The notes under the pieces: generated by a model
Seen by the model: the letters and a program-made list of their open reading frames with translations, nothing else
What the model was told of the DNA's origin: nothing
The model's database searches: none
Source of the DNA: Flaccisagitta enflata
Taxonomy: Eukaryota; Chaetognatha; Sagittoidea; Aphragmophora
DNA: 64,000 nt
Direction of reading: 5' to 3'
Assembly (NCBI GenBank): GCA_965153355.1
Contig: OZ231127.1
Location: 70,122,001 to 70,186,000, forward strand
Position numbers and translations under genes: made by a program
Shown here: one piece after another, positions 22,521-45,294 of the stretch
Position numbering within the stretch: position 1 is the first letter of the stretch
Layout: the number at the start of each line of letters is the position of its first letter

Positions 22521-23519
22521 TTTAGTAAATAGTGGTTACAAACACAGCAAACATGCGTTTTTATGATGCCTAAGAACGGCCTTGAATGAGTGGGAGAGCT
22601 GCATATTTTTTTCTCATAAGAACCAAGTTGATAAGAATGTCAGGCTTGAAAATGGCTAAAAAATTAAGAACGCTAGTTATTTTACTTTTAGCTAACTGTA
22701 TCCTATTCGCAAGGCTTCGCTAGAAAGTGACGTGCTCGTAAGAAAACTGTGCAGCTGGAGGGTGGAAGAGCATGTTGAGTAAGACACAGTGCACACGAAG
22801 GGGCAATTTGAGGGTCAAGGCATTGAAATAAGTTGTTAATATGTGATTTGATTATATAAATTTTTTAAAATGATAGTTTTATATTAGATAAATATAAAAT
22901 TTGAAAAATTAAAAAAAAAAGGTATATAGAATATTATGTTTTTTTCAATTGGTATAGATATGTGTTAAATAGATGAAAATGTATTAATAGAACAAAGGGA
23001 AACGAGGTTGTATACACTCCCATATAGTCGCAGATGGATAGGCAAGAGCCAAAAAATAAAAAAAAGCTAACATTTTGTTTTGGTTACAGATGGACAGACC
23101 GACCAACCAACCAACACAGCAAAGTTTAGAGTTGCAAGTCCACTTCTAAAAATGAATAAGCTTTTTAAATATTACAAGTAAATAATTAAATCTGCTTTTA
23201 GTTAATATTCTTAAAACCAGATTATTTAAGCAGAAGCAATGAAGTGATGGACCCCAACAATATGAGAGAAAAAATAATGGACCAATTAATTTACCAATGA
23301 ATAAAGTTTGGTGTATTGCATAGTATGCAACTAGAAATGAATTCAATTAGATTAGTTTTATAGTTTTTAAGTGTTTTCAAGGAAAGAAATTACAGTGAAA
23401 TGTGCTTTAATGAATTTTATATGATTAACAAATCTTTACTATTAATCTTATAAGTAGAATTCTGTTAAAGCCAATAAGGGAAATAATAAGGTTATTAAGC
23501 ATTGCATACTTTAAATTTC

Positions 23520-23975
23520 TCAATTTGGTTGAAACTTGGTATGGAGTCTCTAAATGGAAGAACTCAACATATGCACACTATTTATCCTGTCGAACCAGCC
23601 TACCACCCAACCAGCCTACCAGCCTAAAAGTGAAAAATGTGTATATCTTTGGCATTTTTCAACCAATTTGGTTGTAATTTGGTATAGAGTTTCTAAATAA
23701 AAGGATTCAACACATGTTTGTGATTTATTTGCATTTGAGCATGCTAACCTGCCAAACCGACTTACCATCCAACCAGCCTACCGGCCTAAATGCAAAAAAC
23801 TTGCATGATTTGGACATTTTTCCATCAATTTGCTTGAAACTTTGTATGGAGACTAAATGGAAAGATTTATTGTTTTAGCAAACTTATAGGGTTAGCGATC
23901 TTTTGGTTATAGCGATCTTATGGAATTGATGATCTTTAACCCTCTTCCGTCACGGACCCAATTACTGTTCAGATT
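23520..23975 (+). repeat. satellite units (ACTTTGGCATTTTTCAACC family) and tail
   Basis: About two and a half units of the ~157-bp satellite that is arrayed at 46500-47130 and 48600-49200 (TTGGTTGAAACTTGGTATGGAG, CAACCAGCCTACC). The tail GGGTTAGCGATCTTTTGGTTA...GATCTTTAACCC and CCGTCACGGACCC matches 50325-50415. Confidence 0.8.
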
Positions 23976-24142
23976 TTTTTTAGATGATTTACATTGATTT
24001 TTTTGATATTCATATAATTATCTAAATTTATTATCAATAAAAAAGGAAACAGCGAATTTTCCACTCGTTTGCTCTGTGACATAAACCACTTGCCTGTCAG
24101 TCAATGTTAACGTTATTCACTGTTAATTTCTCACACTTTCAG

Positions 24143-35463
<11,321 letters not shown>

Positions 35464-35536
35464 ATTGCAGAACTTTTAACACTTGTTTTACTGTGTTTTG
35501 TTTTTTCCTGGAGATGATTTGGGTTCCTCATTATTT

Positions 35537-35628
35537 TTGTTTGTTTGTTTGTTTGTTTGTTTGTTTGTTTGTTTGTTTGTTTGTTTGTTTGTTTGTTTGT
35601 TTGTTTGTTTGTTTGTTTGTTTGTTTCT
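35537..35628. repeat. (TTTG)n microsatellite
   Basis: About 90 bp of TTTG, in the NK4 3' untranslated or downstream region. Confidence 0.97.
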
Positions 35629-35822
35629 TAATTCCCACACAATATTGATGAAGACGCCAAGATCCTACGTATCCGAATTGTTTGTCTCTTTTGTTTTTTT
35701 ACGCATGCCTACATGTGCATGTACATGCCTCCGTATTTGCGCACTACAGTATTTAGGCCAATTGTTAGTAATGACCTACAACTTCATTCTCAATCATGTC
35801 ACTCACGTGTCATGAATCAATA

Positions 35823-35824
<2 letters not shown>

Positions 35825-35881
<57 letters not shown>

Positions 35882-35891
35882 GCGTGTGCGT

Positions 35892-35964
<73 letters not shown>

Positions 35965-35970
35965 CGTGTG
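35825..35970. repeat. (GT)n microsatellite with GTGTGC core
   Basis: GT array with a central block of GTGTGC units (about 35875-35902). Confidence 0.97.
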
Positions 35971-36787
35971 AAATTTTATTTGTCCAAAAAACCTGAAGTA
36001 TTCACAATTTAATGCATGATTGCGCGCGAGACATTTTTTTCTTTTTTCTTTTTATGATGACCATATTTTTGTCACTTAGATTCATGCATTTAGAATAATC
36101 ATGACAGAATTGTTTGTCGACTCATAAGCATTGAGCAAGCATCACAACATTTTTCAAAGACTTTACTTGCTTGGAATATTCTATAAAATTTTATGTCCAA
36201 CTTTAAATTTTGTCGAAATGAAAGGAAAAATTTCATGATTTTACTCCCTCTTTAGAATTTTTTTTTTTTATCTGTACAGAATTGAAAAAAAAAATCCAAT
36301 GTGTTTCTACCTCTAGTCGATTTCCTTTTGCATGTGATTCCCTTGACATCTTCTAGCAGTATTACATATTTTCATACCAACCACATTAAAGCGTCACAAA
36401 TAAACACTATTAACTGATTTAGAATTTACAAATTCACATTCATTAAAATGTCCTCTCTCAATATCGATATGTTTTGTTTTCGAAATTGAAATATGCAGAT
36501 TGATTTTTGGAACATTAGCCTTGACCTCAAATCAGTTCGAGTTTTTGACTTGTAATAAGTGACCGAATCTAGCTAGTCTTGTTAATCTTGACATATGATA
36601 GAGCATATTACAGTTAGTTGGCAACAGCCCGAAATGACAGTGTGCATTTTGGTTCAATGCGCAAATTCAAACTTACATGAATAGCAGAAACCAATTAAAG
36701 CATCTAAAATAAAGTTATCACACTCAGGTCTTCAAGACCCCCTACATTTGACCAATTTAGATCATAAATCCTCAGATTCTCCAGTGC

Positions 36788-36870
36788 TGCTGCCCCTTTC
36801 ATAGTCTTATCACTAGTTACATACACCAGCTTAGGGGCCTCGGGTACCGCTTACGATGTAACGCTTTTGC
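36788..36870 (+). repeat. dispersed GGGTACCGCT repeat
   Basis: CTGCTGCCCCTTTCATAG...GGGGCCTCGGGTACCGCT and CTTTTGCG, matching 55660-55755 and 58645-58735. The stretch 35990-36788 shows nothing recognisable. Confidence 0.65.
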
Positions 36871-37290
36871 GCAGGCGTGTATAAAGTTGAGTATTCCCCT
36901 CCCTGGTGTTTTTCGAGTTGGGGAAGAAAATCAAAAGCTTGAAAAAAACAAAAAACAATTTTTTTCTTAAGATTTAACACTTTTGGTAGTACCAAAAGTT
37001 AGAATTTGATTACTACAACACAATTTAACACTATTCAAACCTGTGGGGAAGAAAATCATAGATTTTGTAACGCAAACTGTGAGGGGAAGAAAATCAAAGG
37101 CAGGGGGGAAATGAAATAAAAAACCGCTCAATTATATACACCACTGCTTTTGCGACTTTTGATTTTTTTTTCCACTGCCCCAGCCCAAATACCTCAGTGA
37201 CCTTCCCTATCACTGCCCCGGCCCTGCCCGCACGCACGCGACTAAGATATCCATGTATATCCATCTATCCGTTTTTTGTTTTGTTTTTTT

Positions 37291-37459
37291 AGATGCGTCC
37301 ACGCATCTCTTTAAGAGGCTTTGTCCGTCCGTCGGTTGGTTGGTTGGTTGGTTGGTCCGTTGGTCGGTCGGTCCGTCACGCTCGAGTTGAAAACGATCGC
37401 AAACGATCCCAAAGTCGATTTCATCATTTTATTTTCTGACACTGGGCTGATGCAATGTT

Positions 37460-37549
<90 letters not shown>

Positions 37550-37601
37550 ATTTACAAGCTAACCAGCATGTGGACGCATCGTTGTAACCCCGGGTTACTT
37601 G
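37291..37601 (+). repeat. hairpin-head element, type A variant, (GA)n cargo
   Basis: Head AGATGCGTCCACGCATCT; after CTCTTTAAGAG and GTCC/GGTT tetranucleotides it carries 88 bp of pure GA (37461-37548). The 3' tag is GTGGACGCATC and the end GGGTTACTTG plus TTTT. The head has CCAC where other type A copies have CCTC, and the tag has GTGG in place of GAGG. Confidence 0.8.
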
Positions 37602-37679
37602 TTTTCCTTTGCGTTATGATCTCGCCTATTATTGGTCAGGACTTAAAAATGATTTGTTCCTCAAATATTAGTGTGGTCA

Positions 37680-37686
37680 GAGAGAG

Positions 37687-37722
<36 letters not shown>
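37680..37722. repeat. (GA)n microsatellite
   Basis: About 40 bp of GA. Confidence 0.95.
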
Positions 37723-37725
<3 letters not shown>

Positions 37726-38229
37726 CGGCTGTCGTATTCCTTTCAACTTAATCAAAATTATGAACCCGGACGATCAACGATACGGGCGTGTAAAGAAATA
37801 AACGAACAAACAGACCAACACACTAACCTAAAGTAGGGTTGGTCCGTCATTCGGCCTGTCCAAAAGTCCGTCAGGGATTCGTCCGACACCGACTGGGACA
37901 TCCTAACATGTTAAATGTAACTTCGATGACAAACCTCCTCATACTCGCCTTGAGAGGCGAGTGGGAAGTTACTAAAAATAGCCCCGATTATTTGGCTTAA
38001 TTTCAGTGGTCTTATCTTGCCCAGAAAGTCATATGACATACACAACAGTCGAGAATTCTCTAATCTTGGTTTTATTTTCATTGACCGCCGCGAAATTTCA
38101 CGAAATCAGAATATGTACTGGCAATAGTTCGATTTCGTCCTCAGCTCAGCTTATTGTAAATGCCTCGTCATCGTTGATATCAACAACAACACTAACAAAA
38201 CTCTAAATCAACAATCATATCAACAGTGA

Positions 38230-38320
38230 CAAAAACAAATCAAAAACAACAACAACAACAACAGCAGCAGCAGCAACAACAGCAACAACAACAACTCGAA
38301 CAACAACAACAACATAAACG
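38230..38320 (+). repeat. CAA/CAG-rich tract, probable 5' untranslated sequence of the GTPase gene
   Basis: AACAAC and CAGCAG repeats, ending 64 bp upstream of the GTPase start codon. The preceding 38000-38220 sequence is open but unrecognised. Confidence 0.6.
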
Positions 38321-38383
38321 ACCGAAACAACAAATAAAAAAACATCATAAATCAAAACTAAAAAGAAAATCAATATCTGAACC

Positions 38384-38546
38384 ATGATAATTAACTGTGC
38401 AATTGTAGGTGATGGCGCTGTTGGTAAAACATGCCTTCGAGTGTCTTATCAGAACAATAAATTCCCCAATGAAGGCGTTTTAAAAGATGTGCCAAAAGTT
38501 TTCGATACGGTGCCAGTATCAATTGGATTGGAATCTTATACACTAA
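38384..38546 (+). CDS. GTPase exon 1
   Basis: ATG to CTA|A, donor GTAGGT, phase 1. Encodes [17 protein letters not shown], the P-loop and the lengthened switch I ([16 protein letters not shown]). Confidence 0.85.
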
Positions 38547-39264
38547 GTAGGTAGCAAAATGGCTCTAAAATACAGTTACACCCCGCTGTCGCGGACCCGA
38601 GAATAACGGATATCTGCTACAAGTTTTTTAGATGCGAAAAAGCACCTCTATAACTGGCTGTGTCTGTTGGTCAGTCGGTCAGCCTGTCTGTCTGTCTGTC
38701 TGTAATGCATTTGTTTGACAATCAACATGTCGCACCTTATTGGCCTACCTTGCCTTGTTTTTAATTTCTCTATCGATATTGAAATAAAGTTTATTGGTTC
38801 GTTATGGCGGGGTTCCACTGTAAGCACATATCTGTTCGTTCTGTTGTGTTTTCCAGCAAACTTTTCAAAACTAGGGAACAAACCGCCTGTGTGTTCACTA
38901 GTTAGAAATGATAAGTTGGGATTAAGTTGGGATAGGTTGTAAACAAAATCATGAGTAAGTAAGCAACGAGATTTTTAAAGACCAGGATTTAAGAATATAA
39001 AAAATAGTTAAAATACTAATCATCACATACTTAACATGCTCCAAAAATACTTAACATCACATTGACATATAACATGCTTTATGCGCTATAGATTTATTTG
39101 AGACGGCGAGTCGGGAGGATTACTACCATTTTCGTCCGGTGGCTTACACAGAAACGGACGTCTTCCTCGTTTGTTTTAGCGTCATTTCGCCGCCGTCATT
39201 TGTAAATGTCAAAGAAAAATGGGTCCCAGAAATAAAGCTCCAAAATCCAAGGTTTTTATAGAGG

Positions 39265-39295
<31 letters not shown>

Positions 39296-39297
39296 GC

Positions 39298-39358
<61 letters not shown>

Positions 39359-42131
39359 GATGATGATGATGATGATGTTGTTATACAGTGCGACTCATAA
39401 AAAAAATTACAACTTTCAGTATAGTTTTACACAGTTTAAATTCAATAAAGCTCATTGTTATTCATGAGCATTTTAAAGAGCTTCAAAAAATGAACAATTT
39501 GCCACCAGTCCCATTGAATTTGATCAATTTGTTTGGATTTTATGTTAAAATGACGACAAATGTATTAAAACTGAAGTGGGAAAACAACAGATTTTCTGTT
39601 ATAGTTTGTGAAAGACAAATTTTACTAAAACTATTGTAATTTGTAAACCAATTGAGCTAGTAACTCCAGAAACGGCTCAAATGACAGAGTTTTTGAAGGG
39701 CTTTCTCAATGTCATTGATTTTGATAGGTTTTTACTTGATTTGAACCCTTTATAAACAATAAATGAGAGAATTTTTTCTTCATGCAGATTTCAAAAGAAT
39801 ATCAATCTTTTTCTCCTCTCAAAATATCCATGTTTGAACAGAAGAAAGTAAACAAAATCAGTGACCATTTGAAAGATTTTCAAAAGATCTTTCATTCTAG
39901 ACCAATCCCAGCCTCCTAGCTTTACTCGTTTGGAAATGACATTCATTTGAAGTTAAATGGGTACATTTTGGTAATGTGCCTTTTCAAACTTGAAATTGAA
40001 AACTTTTCAGTCTTTTCTTTACTGTGTTTGAACGAATTGGGCTACAAATGTGAGATTGGCGGCAAATGAAAGCTCTTTTGAATATCTTTCAAATAATCTA
40101 GGATTTCAATTCATTTCTTGCACTGCTAATGGTAAAAATCGAATAAAAAAGGTCCCCTTTTTATTTTTTTAAAAGAATTTATAGTTCAGATACAGAATCT
40201 GGCACCATTATCTTATTTTTATCATAAAATCTGAAATAATTGATGAAAACTAATGGGATTTGTAACATTCGCTTCATTTGATGACACTCTTTCCATTTCT
40301 CACAAAAAAATCATTGAAAAGTTGTTTTTCTCATGAGAAATATCTTTTAGAACAGCTGTAATCTTTTTTATGGTTCGCAGTGTAATGTCGTAATGGAGCC
40401 ATATGTATTCTCTTTAGCTATCAAATGATACCTCAATCATACCCCTGGCTTCATCGCACTGGGCTCTAGGAGGAGGTGCTACATTTTTCTTTCCTAAAAG
40501 TGGGGGCCTCTCGTTCAATTACACTCTGATCTGTAGACAACATAGTAATTCGTCAATTTTCTAAATCTTTTTTCACCAAAGCACACCATTTCTGCTGGTG
40601 GGAACTCAAGCCGACCTTCGAACCGATCAAACAGAATTGGACAAATTGGCGGAAAACAGGTGAGCTGATTGAGTTTTTTTAGAAAAAGACAATAAAATGA
40701 CAAAAGCAGCCAATTTTCTATGAATATAAGAAATGATTTAAACTAGATGGAGGGAATTTTCAAAGTCCATTCTTGCAGACACAAAGGTGTTTCGTGCGGT
40801 ACCAAACAAGGCCGGATACACGGCCATCAGTTGCGGACGGGTGGGCAGGAGCGGAAATGCGCGTTTTTCCACTTTTCGACTCGTTGACACCAACGGACCG
40901 ACGGACGGACGGACGGACAAAGGCTCTTATAGAGTTGCGTGTCCGCAACTAAAAAGACATGTAGTCGATAAGAAAAGCTACACAGTCAGTTTGATATGTC
41001 ACAACATATACTTTTATATGAAAAAGAAAATTTTTTTAACAATGTTTATTTTAATTATAATGCAATGTTTAAAAAAATATTTCTTACAAAAAGTGTTAAG
41101 TGTGACATAAGGCCCTCTTCCATATTTCTTAATGTAGGTATAGTCAGGGATATTGTTCCACCTGTCATATCAAACTTCTCAGAATTTTATCAGTATTATG
41201 AATCTGCAGGTCTCATTCTATTTGGTGAAAGATGGATTTTTGCCAACTTTGTAACTTAACAGCCGGCTGTGATTTCAACAACCACTTGTTGTTTACAGCA
41301 TTCTGTTCAACACCAGTGGGTTGGATCAAAACCAACGGAGTGATATATATACCTATTGTGGTTTGTCCGCTGACTGTACAATTAATATGATAAAAAACTA
41401 ATCTGCACAATCGACCATAGAAAGGGAGAGTTTGAATTTAAACTTGAAAGGTACAAAAATGTTTCAAGATGAAGAGAAAGTAACCTTTTTTAGGAAATCA
41501 TGATGTAACTACGATTGTACTATTTTAAACCACAATGTATGGTAAATCATGGCATCCTTTCCACCTCATCGCAAAACTGTTGATTTGGGGAAACTAATTA
41601 CACGCAACTGACCAACTATGTCTTATGATCCACCACAAATATACCAAAGATTGAAAGAAGTGTAAACCTAAAGTGTAAAGTGTGATGTACAATGCATTAC
41701 AATTCTGACCATGACATTGACCATTTCGTTTCATTTACGCAGCGATTATTTTCATAATGACTATCATATTTTTTTGATCACTTGCTTTGGGACTCTACAA
41801 GAGAGTGTGTCCGTCAGTCCGTGAGTGGGTAGGTCCCTTGGTAGGTAACACCCACTTGCTAAGATCTCTTTCTACTTGGTTCATCTTTTTCATTTCATTT
41901 CTCGTTTTTCGTCTCGTACAATCCACTATCAACAGCCAATGTCCAGTGAGCGTGATAGAAGCCACCGACTTTGCCAAGGAAATGAAAGCGATAAAATACA
42001 TCGAATGTTCAGCACTGACCTTAAATGGACTGAAAAGCGTTTTTGAAGGTGCCATTCAAGTGGCCATGACGACGATGCCTCCCGAAGAGACCGAAGATGA
42101 TGGCATCATTTGCAACTGCAAAATACTTTAA
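38384..42131 (+). CDS. atypical Rho/Rac-family GTPase, four exons, complete
   Basis: Exons 38384-38546, 39092-39251, 40582-40659 and 41936-42131 join in frame (phases 1,2,2) to give 198 residues, close to the usual 190-195. The start ATG has context AACCATGA. Recognised: P-loop GDGAVGKTC intact; FDTVP (switch I); [15 protein letters not shown] (switch II); [29 protein letters not shown]; and C-terminal CKIL, a CAAX box for prenylation (Leu favours geranylgeranyl). Oddities: Rac Thr35 aligns with Lys, Asp57 with Glu, Gly60 with Ser, Gln61 with Arg and Lys116 with Gln, and switch I has about four extra residues. Family proteins are membrane-anchored switches of the actin cytoskeleton. This one is predicted to hydrolyse GTP poorly or not at all. 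Intact frame and splice sites argue against a pseudogene. Confidence 0.88.
38571..38822. repeat. pogo-like MITE split by a type D hairpin-head element
   Basis: TACAGTTACACCCCGC at the left and GCGGGGTTCCACTGTA at the right form terminal inverted repeats with TA edges. The middle is interrupted by 38630-38757. It lies in intron 1, 24 bp after the donor. Confidence 0.75.
38630..38757 (+). repeat. hairpin-head element, type D (diverged copy)
   Basis: Head AGATGCGAAAAAGCACCTC, CTATAACTGGCTGTGTC, TCTG tetranucleotides, then ATGTCGCACCTTATTGGCC and CTTG. It is preceded by GTTTTTT and followed by TTTTTAATTT. Confidence 0.85.
39092..39251 (+). CDS. GTPase exon 2
   Basis: Acceptor TATGCGCTATAG|AT, weak pyrimidine tract; donor CCAAG|GTTTTT, weak. 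Encodes [20 protein letters not shown] to [12 protein letters not shown], aligning without gaps to Rac from its DTAGQED region. Followed at once by a (GTT)n tract. Confidence 0.82.
39262..39378. repeat. (GTT)n then (GAT)n microsatellite
   Basis: About 95 bp of GTT, then GATGAT, beginning 11 bp after the exon 2 donor. Confidence 0.97.
39384..40384. repeat. 1.0-kb MITE, TACAGTGCGACTCATAAAA termini
   Basis: TACAGTGCGACTCATAAAA at the left and TTTTATGGTTCGCAGTGTA at the right, with TA edges. It lies in intron 2. Internally it carries the CTTTACTCGTTTGGAAATGAC motif shared with other foldback elements. No transposase is visible. Confidence 0.8.
40582..40659 (+). CDS. GTPase exon 3
   Basis: Acceptor TTTTTTCACCAAAG|C and donor AAACAG|GTGAGC. 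Encodes [19 protein letters not shown] and DKLAENR; VGTQADL is the nucleotide-base (NKxD-type) motif with Gln replacing Lys. Confidence 0.82.
40806..40950 (-). repeat. hairpin-head element, type C (145 bp, complete)
   Basis: - strand head AGTTGCGGACACGCAACT, CTCTATAAGAG, (GTCC)n. The 3' tag GTCCGCAACT is followed by GGCCGTGTATCCGGCCTTG (a small GGCC...GGCC hairpin) and TT. The cleanest type C copy. Confidence 0.9.
41104..41170 (-). repeat. GGAACAATATCCC dispersed repeat
   Basis: AAGGCCCTCTTCCAT...GTATAGTCAGGGATATTG then TTCCACC, inverse to the copies at 12765 and 13228. Confidence 0.85.
41936..42131 (+). CDS. GTPase exon 4 (terminal)
   Basis: Acceptor CCACTATCAACAG|C. Encodes [39 protein letters not shown] and an acidic tail, ending CNCKIL then TAA. 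A neighbouring Cys (CNC) could be palmitoylated; the polybasic stretch of Rac is replaced by PPEETEDD. Confidence 0.88.
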
Positions 42132-42845
42132 CATTTCAAGTCTGATCGTCTGTTGTTATTCATTTTGCGTTTTGAATTCTCGTTGATAAATAGATCTGTA
42201 AATGGGTGGCTGACAAATTGATCATCATTCCAGATAACCACTCATAAAGCATGTCATTCTCTCATCATATTGAAATCAGTAAATGAATTGACAACACTCA
42301 CATTATACATATCAGAATTAACTATTGCGTAGCAGAAAGTAGATTTTAGACATGTCCTCGCGTCTCAATAAAACGCTTCGTCCGTTGGCTTTTTTTTTGT
42401 TCGTCTGTCCGTATGTCTGTCCGCCCGTCCGCGGCGCTTATGACATTTTATGGGAATGTGGTGTTGGACTCTTTGTGAGATTTTCCACCATGAATTCGCC
42501 ATGGAAGCGATTTAAATCAAAGGACTTTTGTTTGCCAAGTTGTTTTTTCCCTGCATAATGATACCGGAACAATGATGGGGTCGCTTAAACCAGGCGAGGA
42601 CGATGCTCACCAAAGAAAAGAACAATCGCCATCCGTTGATGAACCTGATGGTGTACACACATTCTGGGGATTATGTCATGAAAGTTAGACAACATTACTA
42701 CTCAACCCCTACCTTACCTAAAGATGAGAGCCTTTGGAGCTCTCAATGGCGTTTAATCCGGACCCATCACAACTATCCTTAGACTTTGCATTATCATGAA
42801 ATTATTCAAAAAAGTATTATTATGAAATTATTCAAAAAAACGGCT

Positions 42846-43344
42846 TACGTGTAGGAGACGACCGGACTTATTTTAGCGTTTTTAACGAGTTTTTTTTTCA
42901 CAAAAATTTCAAATCTGAAACAAGAGAACACCCCTACCCCTAAACCAACCCCTACCCCTAACCCTAAACCCACCCCTACCCCTAAACCCACCCCTAACCC
43001 TAAACCCACCCCTACCCCTAACCCTAAACCCACCCCTACCCCTAAACCCACCCCTACCCCTAACCCTAAACCTACCCCTAACCCCACCCCTAACCCTAAA
43101 CCAACCCCTACCCCTAACCCTAAACCCACCCTACCCCTAAACCCACCCCTACCCCTAAACCCACCCTTAACCCTAAATCAACAAGAAATCAAAGAATCAT
43201 CGATAAATCAACATAAATCAACAAGAAATCAATAACTCGACGTAAGAAGTAGAAGCGAGAGTGAGAAATAGTCGAGAGAGGCCGAGACTCGGCTGAAAAC
43301 GAAAACAAAAGACATCGCTCTAGTCCGGTCGTCTCCTACACGTA
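42846..43344. repeat. TIR element carrying a telomere-like array
   Basis: TACGTGTAGGAGACGACCGG at the left and its exact complement at the right edge (CCGGTCGTCTCCTACACGTA), TA at both ends. The interior (42928-43176) is an array of ACCCCTA, ACCCTAA and ACCCACC units, followed by AAATCAACAAGAAATC repeats. No open frame other than the Gly/Leu/Val artefact. Confidence 0.85.
42928..43176. repeat. telomere-like minisatellite (CCCCTA/CCCTAA/CCCACC)
   Basis: About 250 bp of degenerate hexamer-heptamer units rich in CCCTAA. It is interstitial and inside a TIR element, so not a chromosome end. Confidence 0.9.
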
Positions 43345-44189
43345 GACCAAAAAAACAATCCCATCAATAGAAAAAATTAGTTATTTTCACCTGTTTGCTA
43401 CAAGTGCCAATGACAAGAAAGAGTATCAGATGAGTGTGCTGAACGGTGGTAGGGCATAATCCAAATATCCCTCACATCCATCTGATCTTCCCATTGTAAA
43501 AGGCTCATGCGACCCACAGCCTAAAATCAAAATCCTTTCCACTGATTAAGACCATTCCCTGAAGCATTCCATGTCAACCCAAAAAAACAAAACAAAAGTT
43601 TTGAAGTATGTAGTTGGCATCTCCTTGATATGTACGTATTGGAAACAGATTACCAAAGGAGGATTTAGCTTTCTAAAGATAATCTAAATACCAAAGGCAA
43701 TGTTGTTGAAAACCATACCATTAGAGGCAAGAATCAAGAATCAACCATTTGAGATCGCCGGCATTCTGTACCATGGGACTGAAATCTATGAAAGTTGGAC
43801 AACATTACTACTTATTCAATACTTTGTTTTTGGACAGAGGTCCAAAGGGCTGAATTTCCAGACGTCTGCCCTTCCATCCATTCATCATTCTGCATCTGTA
43901 GGTCATCGAGGACTCAAATTAGCCCACCAAGGCCTCAATTTAGGCCGGGTCTAAAATCAGCCCTCTCCGCTTAAAATCAGCCCAACAAACTTCAAGTATC
44001 CCATCCATGATTCAACGCCTGAATGACCAACATCGGAATCTGTTAGACAAAGTGGAGATTTTTGTTATCATAAAGGTTGACGAATGACGGGTGATATTTA
44101 TAAGTTTTAAAAAAGTTAATAGTTACACAGGCTGGGACTAAGGAAATCATAGAGGGTTAGAATTTGCAATTGCAATTCAAAAGTTAATG

Positions 44190-44603
44190 TACACTTTTTT
44201 CTTTTTACAAGAGACTTTTTTATAAGGGATATGAGCCTGAGATTTGACAAAATTTTAAGAACAAACTAAGAGAATGCTCAGGCTGAGATTCAGTTTCACC
44301 TATTTTCAAGAAATTTTTTCAAGAATCTTAAAAAATTAAACAACAATCATTCAATCAAAAAAAAATTGTAGTGTTTCTAAAAGACAACTTCATTTTATGG
44401 TTTTCCTGTTATAAAAACGTCGTTTTTAACTAAATGTCAATGTAATATACTAAATAATGAATATGCATACTTATTTGCAAATTTTTCATGTCTGAAAAAT
44501 AAAGAATACATTAAGAGAATTTGAGCCTCAAACTGGCTAAAAATTTAAGAACACCCGGGCTGAGTTTGAAAAATGTTGTCTCTTATAAAAGATAAAAAGT
44601 GTA
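44190..44603. repeat. MITE, TACACTTTTT family (copy 3)
   Basis: TACACTTTTTTCTTTTTACAAG at the left and CTTATAAAAGATAAAAAGTGTA at the right, TA edges. The body is closely related to 1-450 (TTTTAAGAACAAA, GAGCCTCAAA). Confidence 0.85.
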
Positions 44604-44761
44604 AACTGGACCATTTCTCTCACCTGGATGCACGTAGTCGAAGAGAAATAAAGGCTGCAGTCACTACGCAGTTCTTAGCAAAATTTACCACCTCGCCAAG
44701 CTCAGAGATAAAGGCTCTGTATAATCCCAAAATAAACTTAATTCATAGCATTCAGAATCAT

Positions 44762-44826
44762 TTGATGGCCGAGTTTTGGTGTTACAGCAACTTTTTAGGG
44801 CCCAACCATGTTTTACACCTCCCTCT
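44762..44826 (+). repeat. 65-bp duplicated segment (copy 1)
   Basis: TTGATGGCCGAGTTTTGGTG through CACCTCCCTCTA is identical to 58053-58117. It is too short to classify. Confidence 0.85.
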
Positions 44827-45294
44827 AGAGGGAGGTGTTAAATTGAAACTGCCATACTCGGAAAGTTTTTAATGTAGGAACAACATATAAAATGGGAAAG
44901 ACATGAAAAGGTATCCATTTGTAATGAGAAGGGTCGGCGCATTGCACTTGTTTTTTGATGGTTTTATCCCTCAAAATGCGTTTTTTCAGCAATTTCCTTC
45001 ATTTCACCACAATGTCATCTTATTGGCACTCATGTTTAAATCTTGCTATAAAGCTAACTCTGTTTGGCATCAGCTTTTGATGAAAAAAGGAATAAAGTTT
45101 TTGAAAATAAAAAATCAGGAGGAAGAGGATGAGAGGAGAGGAGGACTACAAAGATGAACAAACCAAGCATTTTCGCCTTCATGTCACCCTTTTTGCATTG
45201 CTTCAAATTGGTTTCAACAGTGCATTTTTAAACAAATGGGTAGAATTTTGAAATCTTTTGAGTCTCTTTACCTCTTCCCATGTCTTTGAGTCTC

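Noticed and set aside
42845-43129. Gly/Leu/Val repeat protein on the - strand
   Set aside because: Artefact of the telomere-like array.
42928-43176. A chromosome end or telomere
   Set aside because: The array is internal, degenerate and enclosed by terminal inverted repeats; unique sequence continues on both sides.
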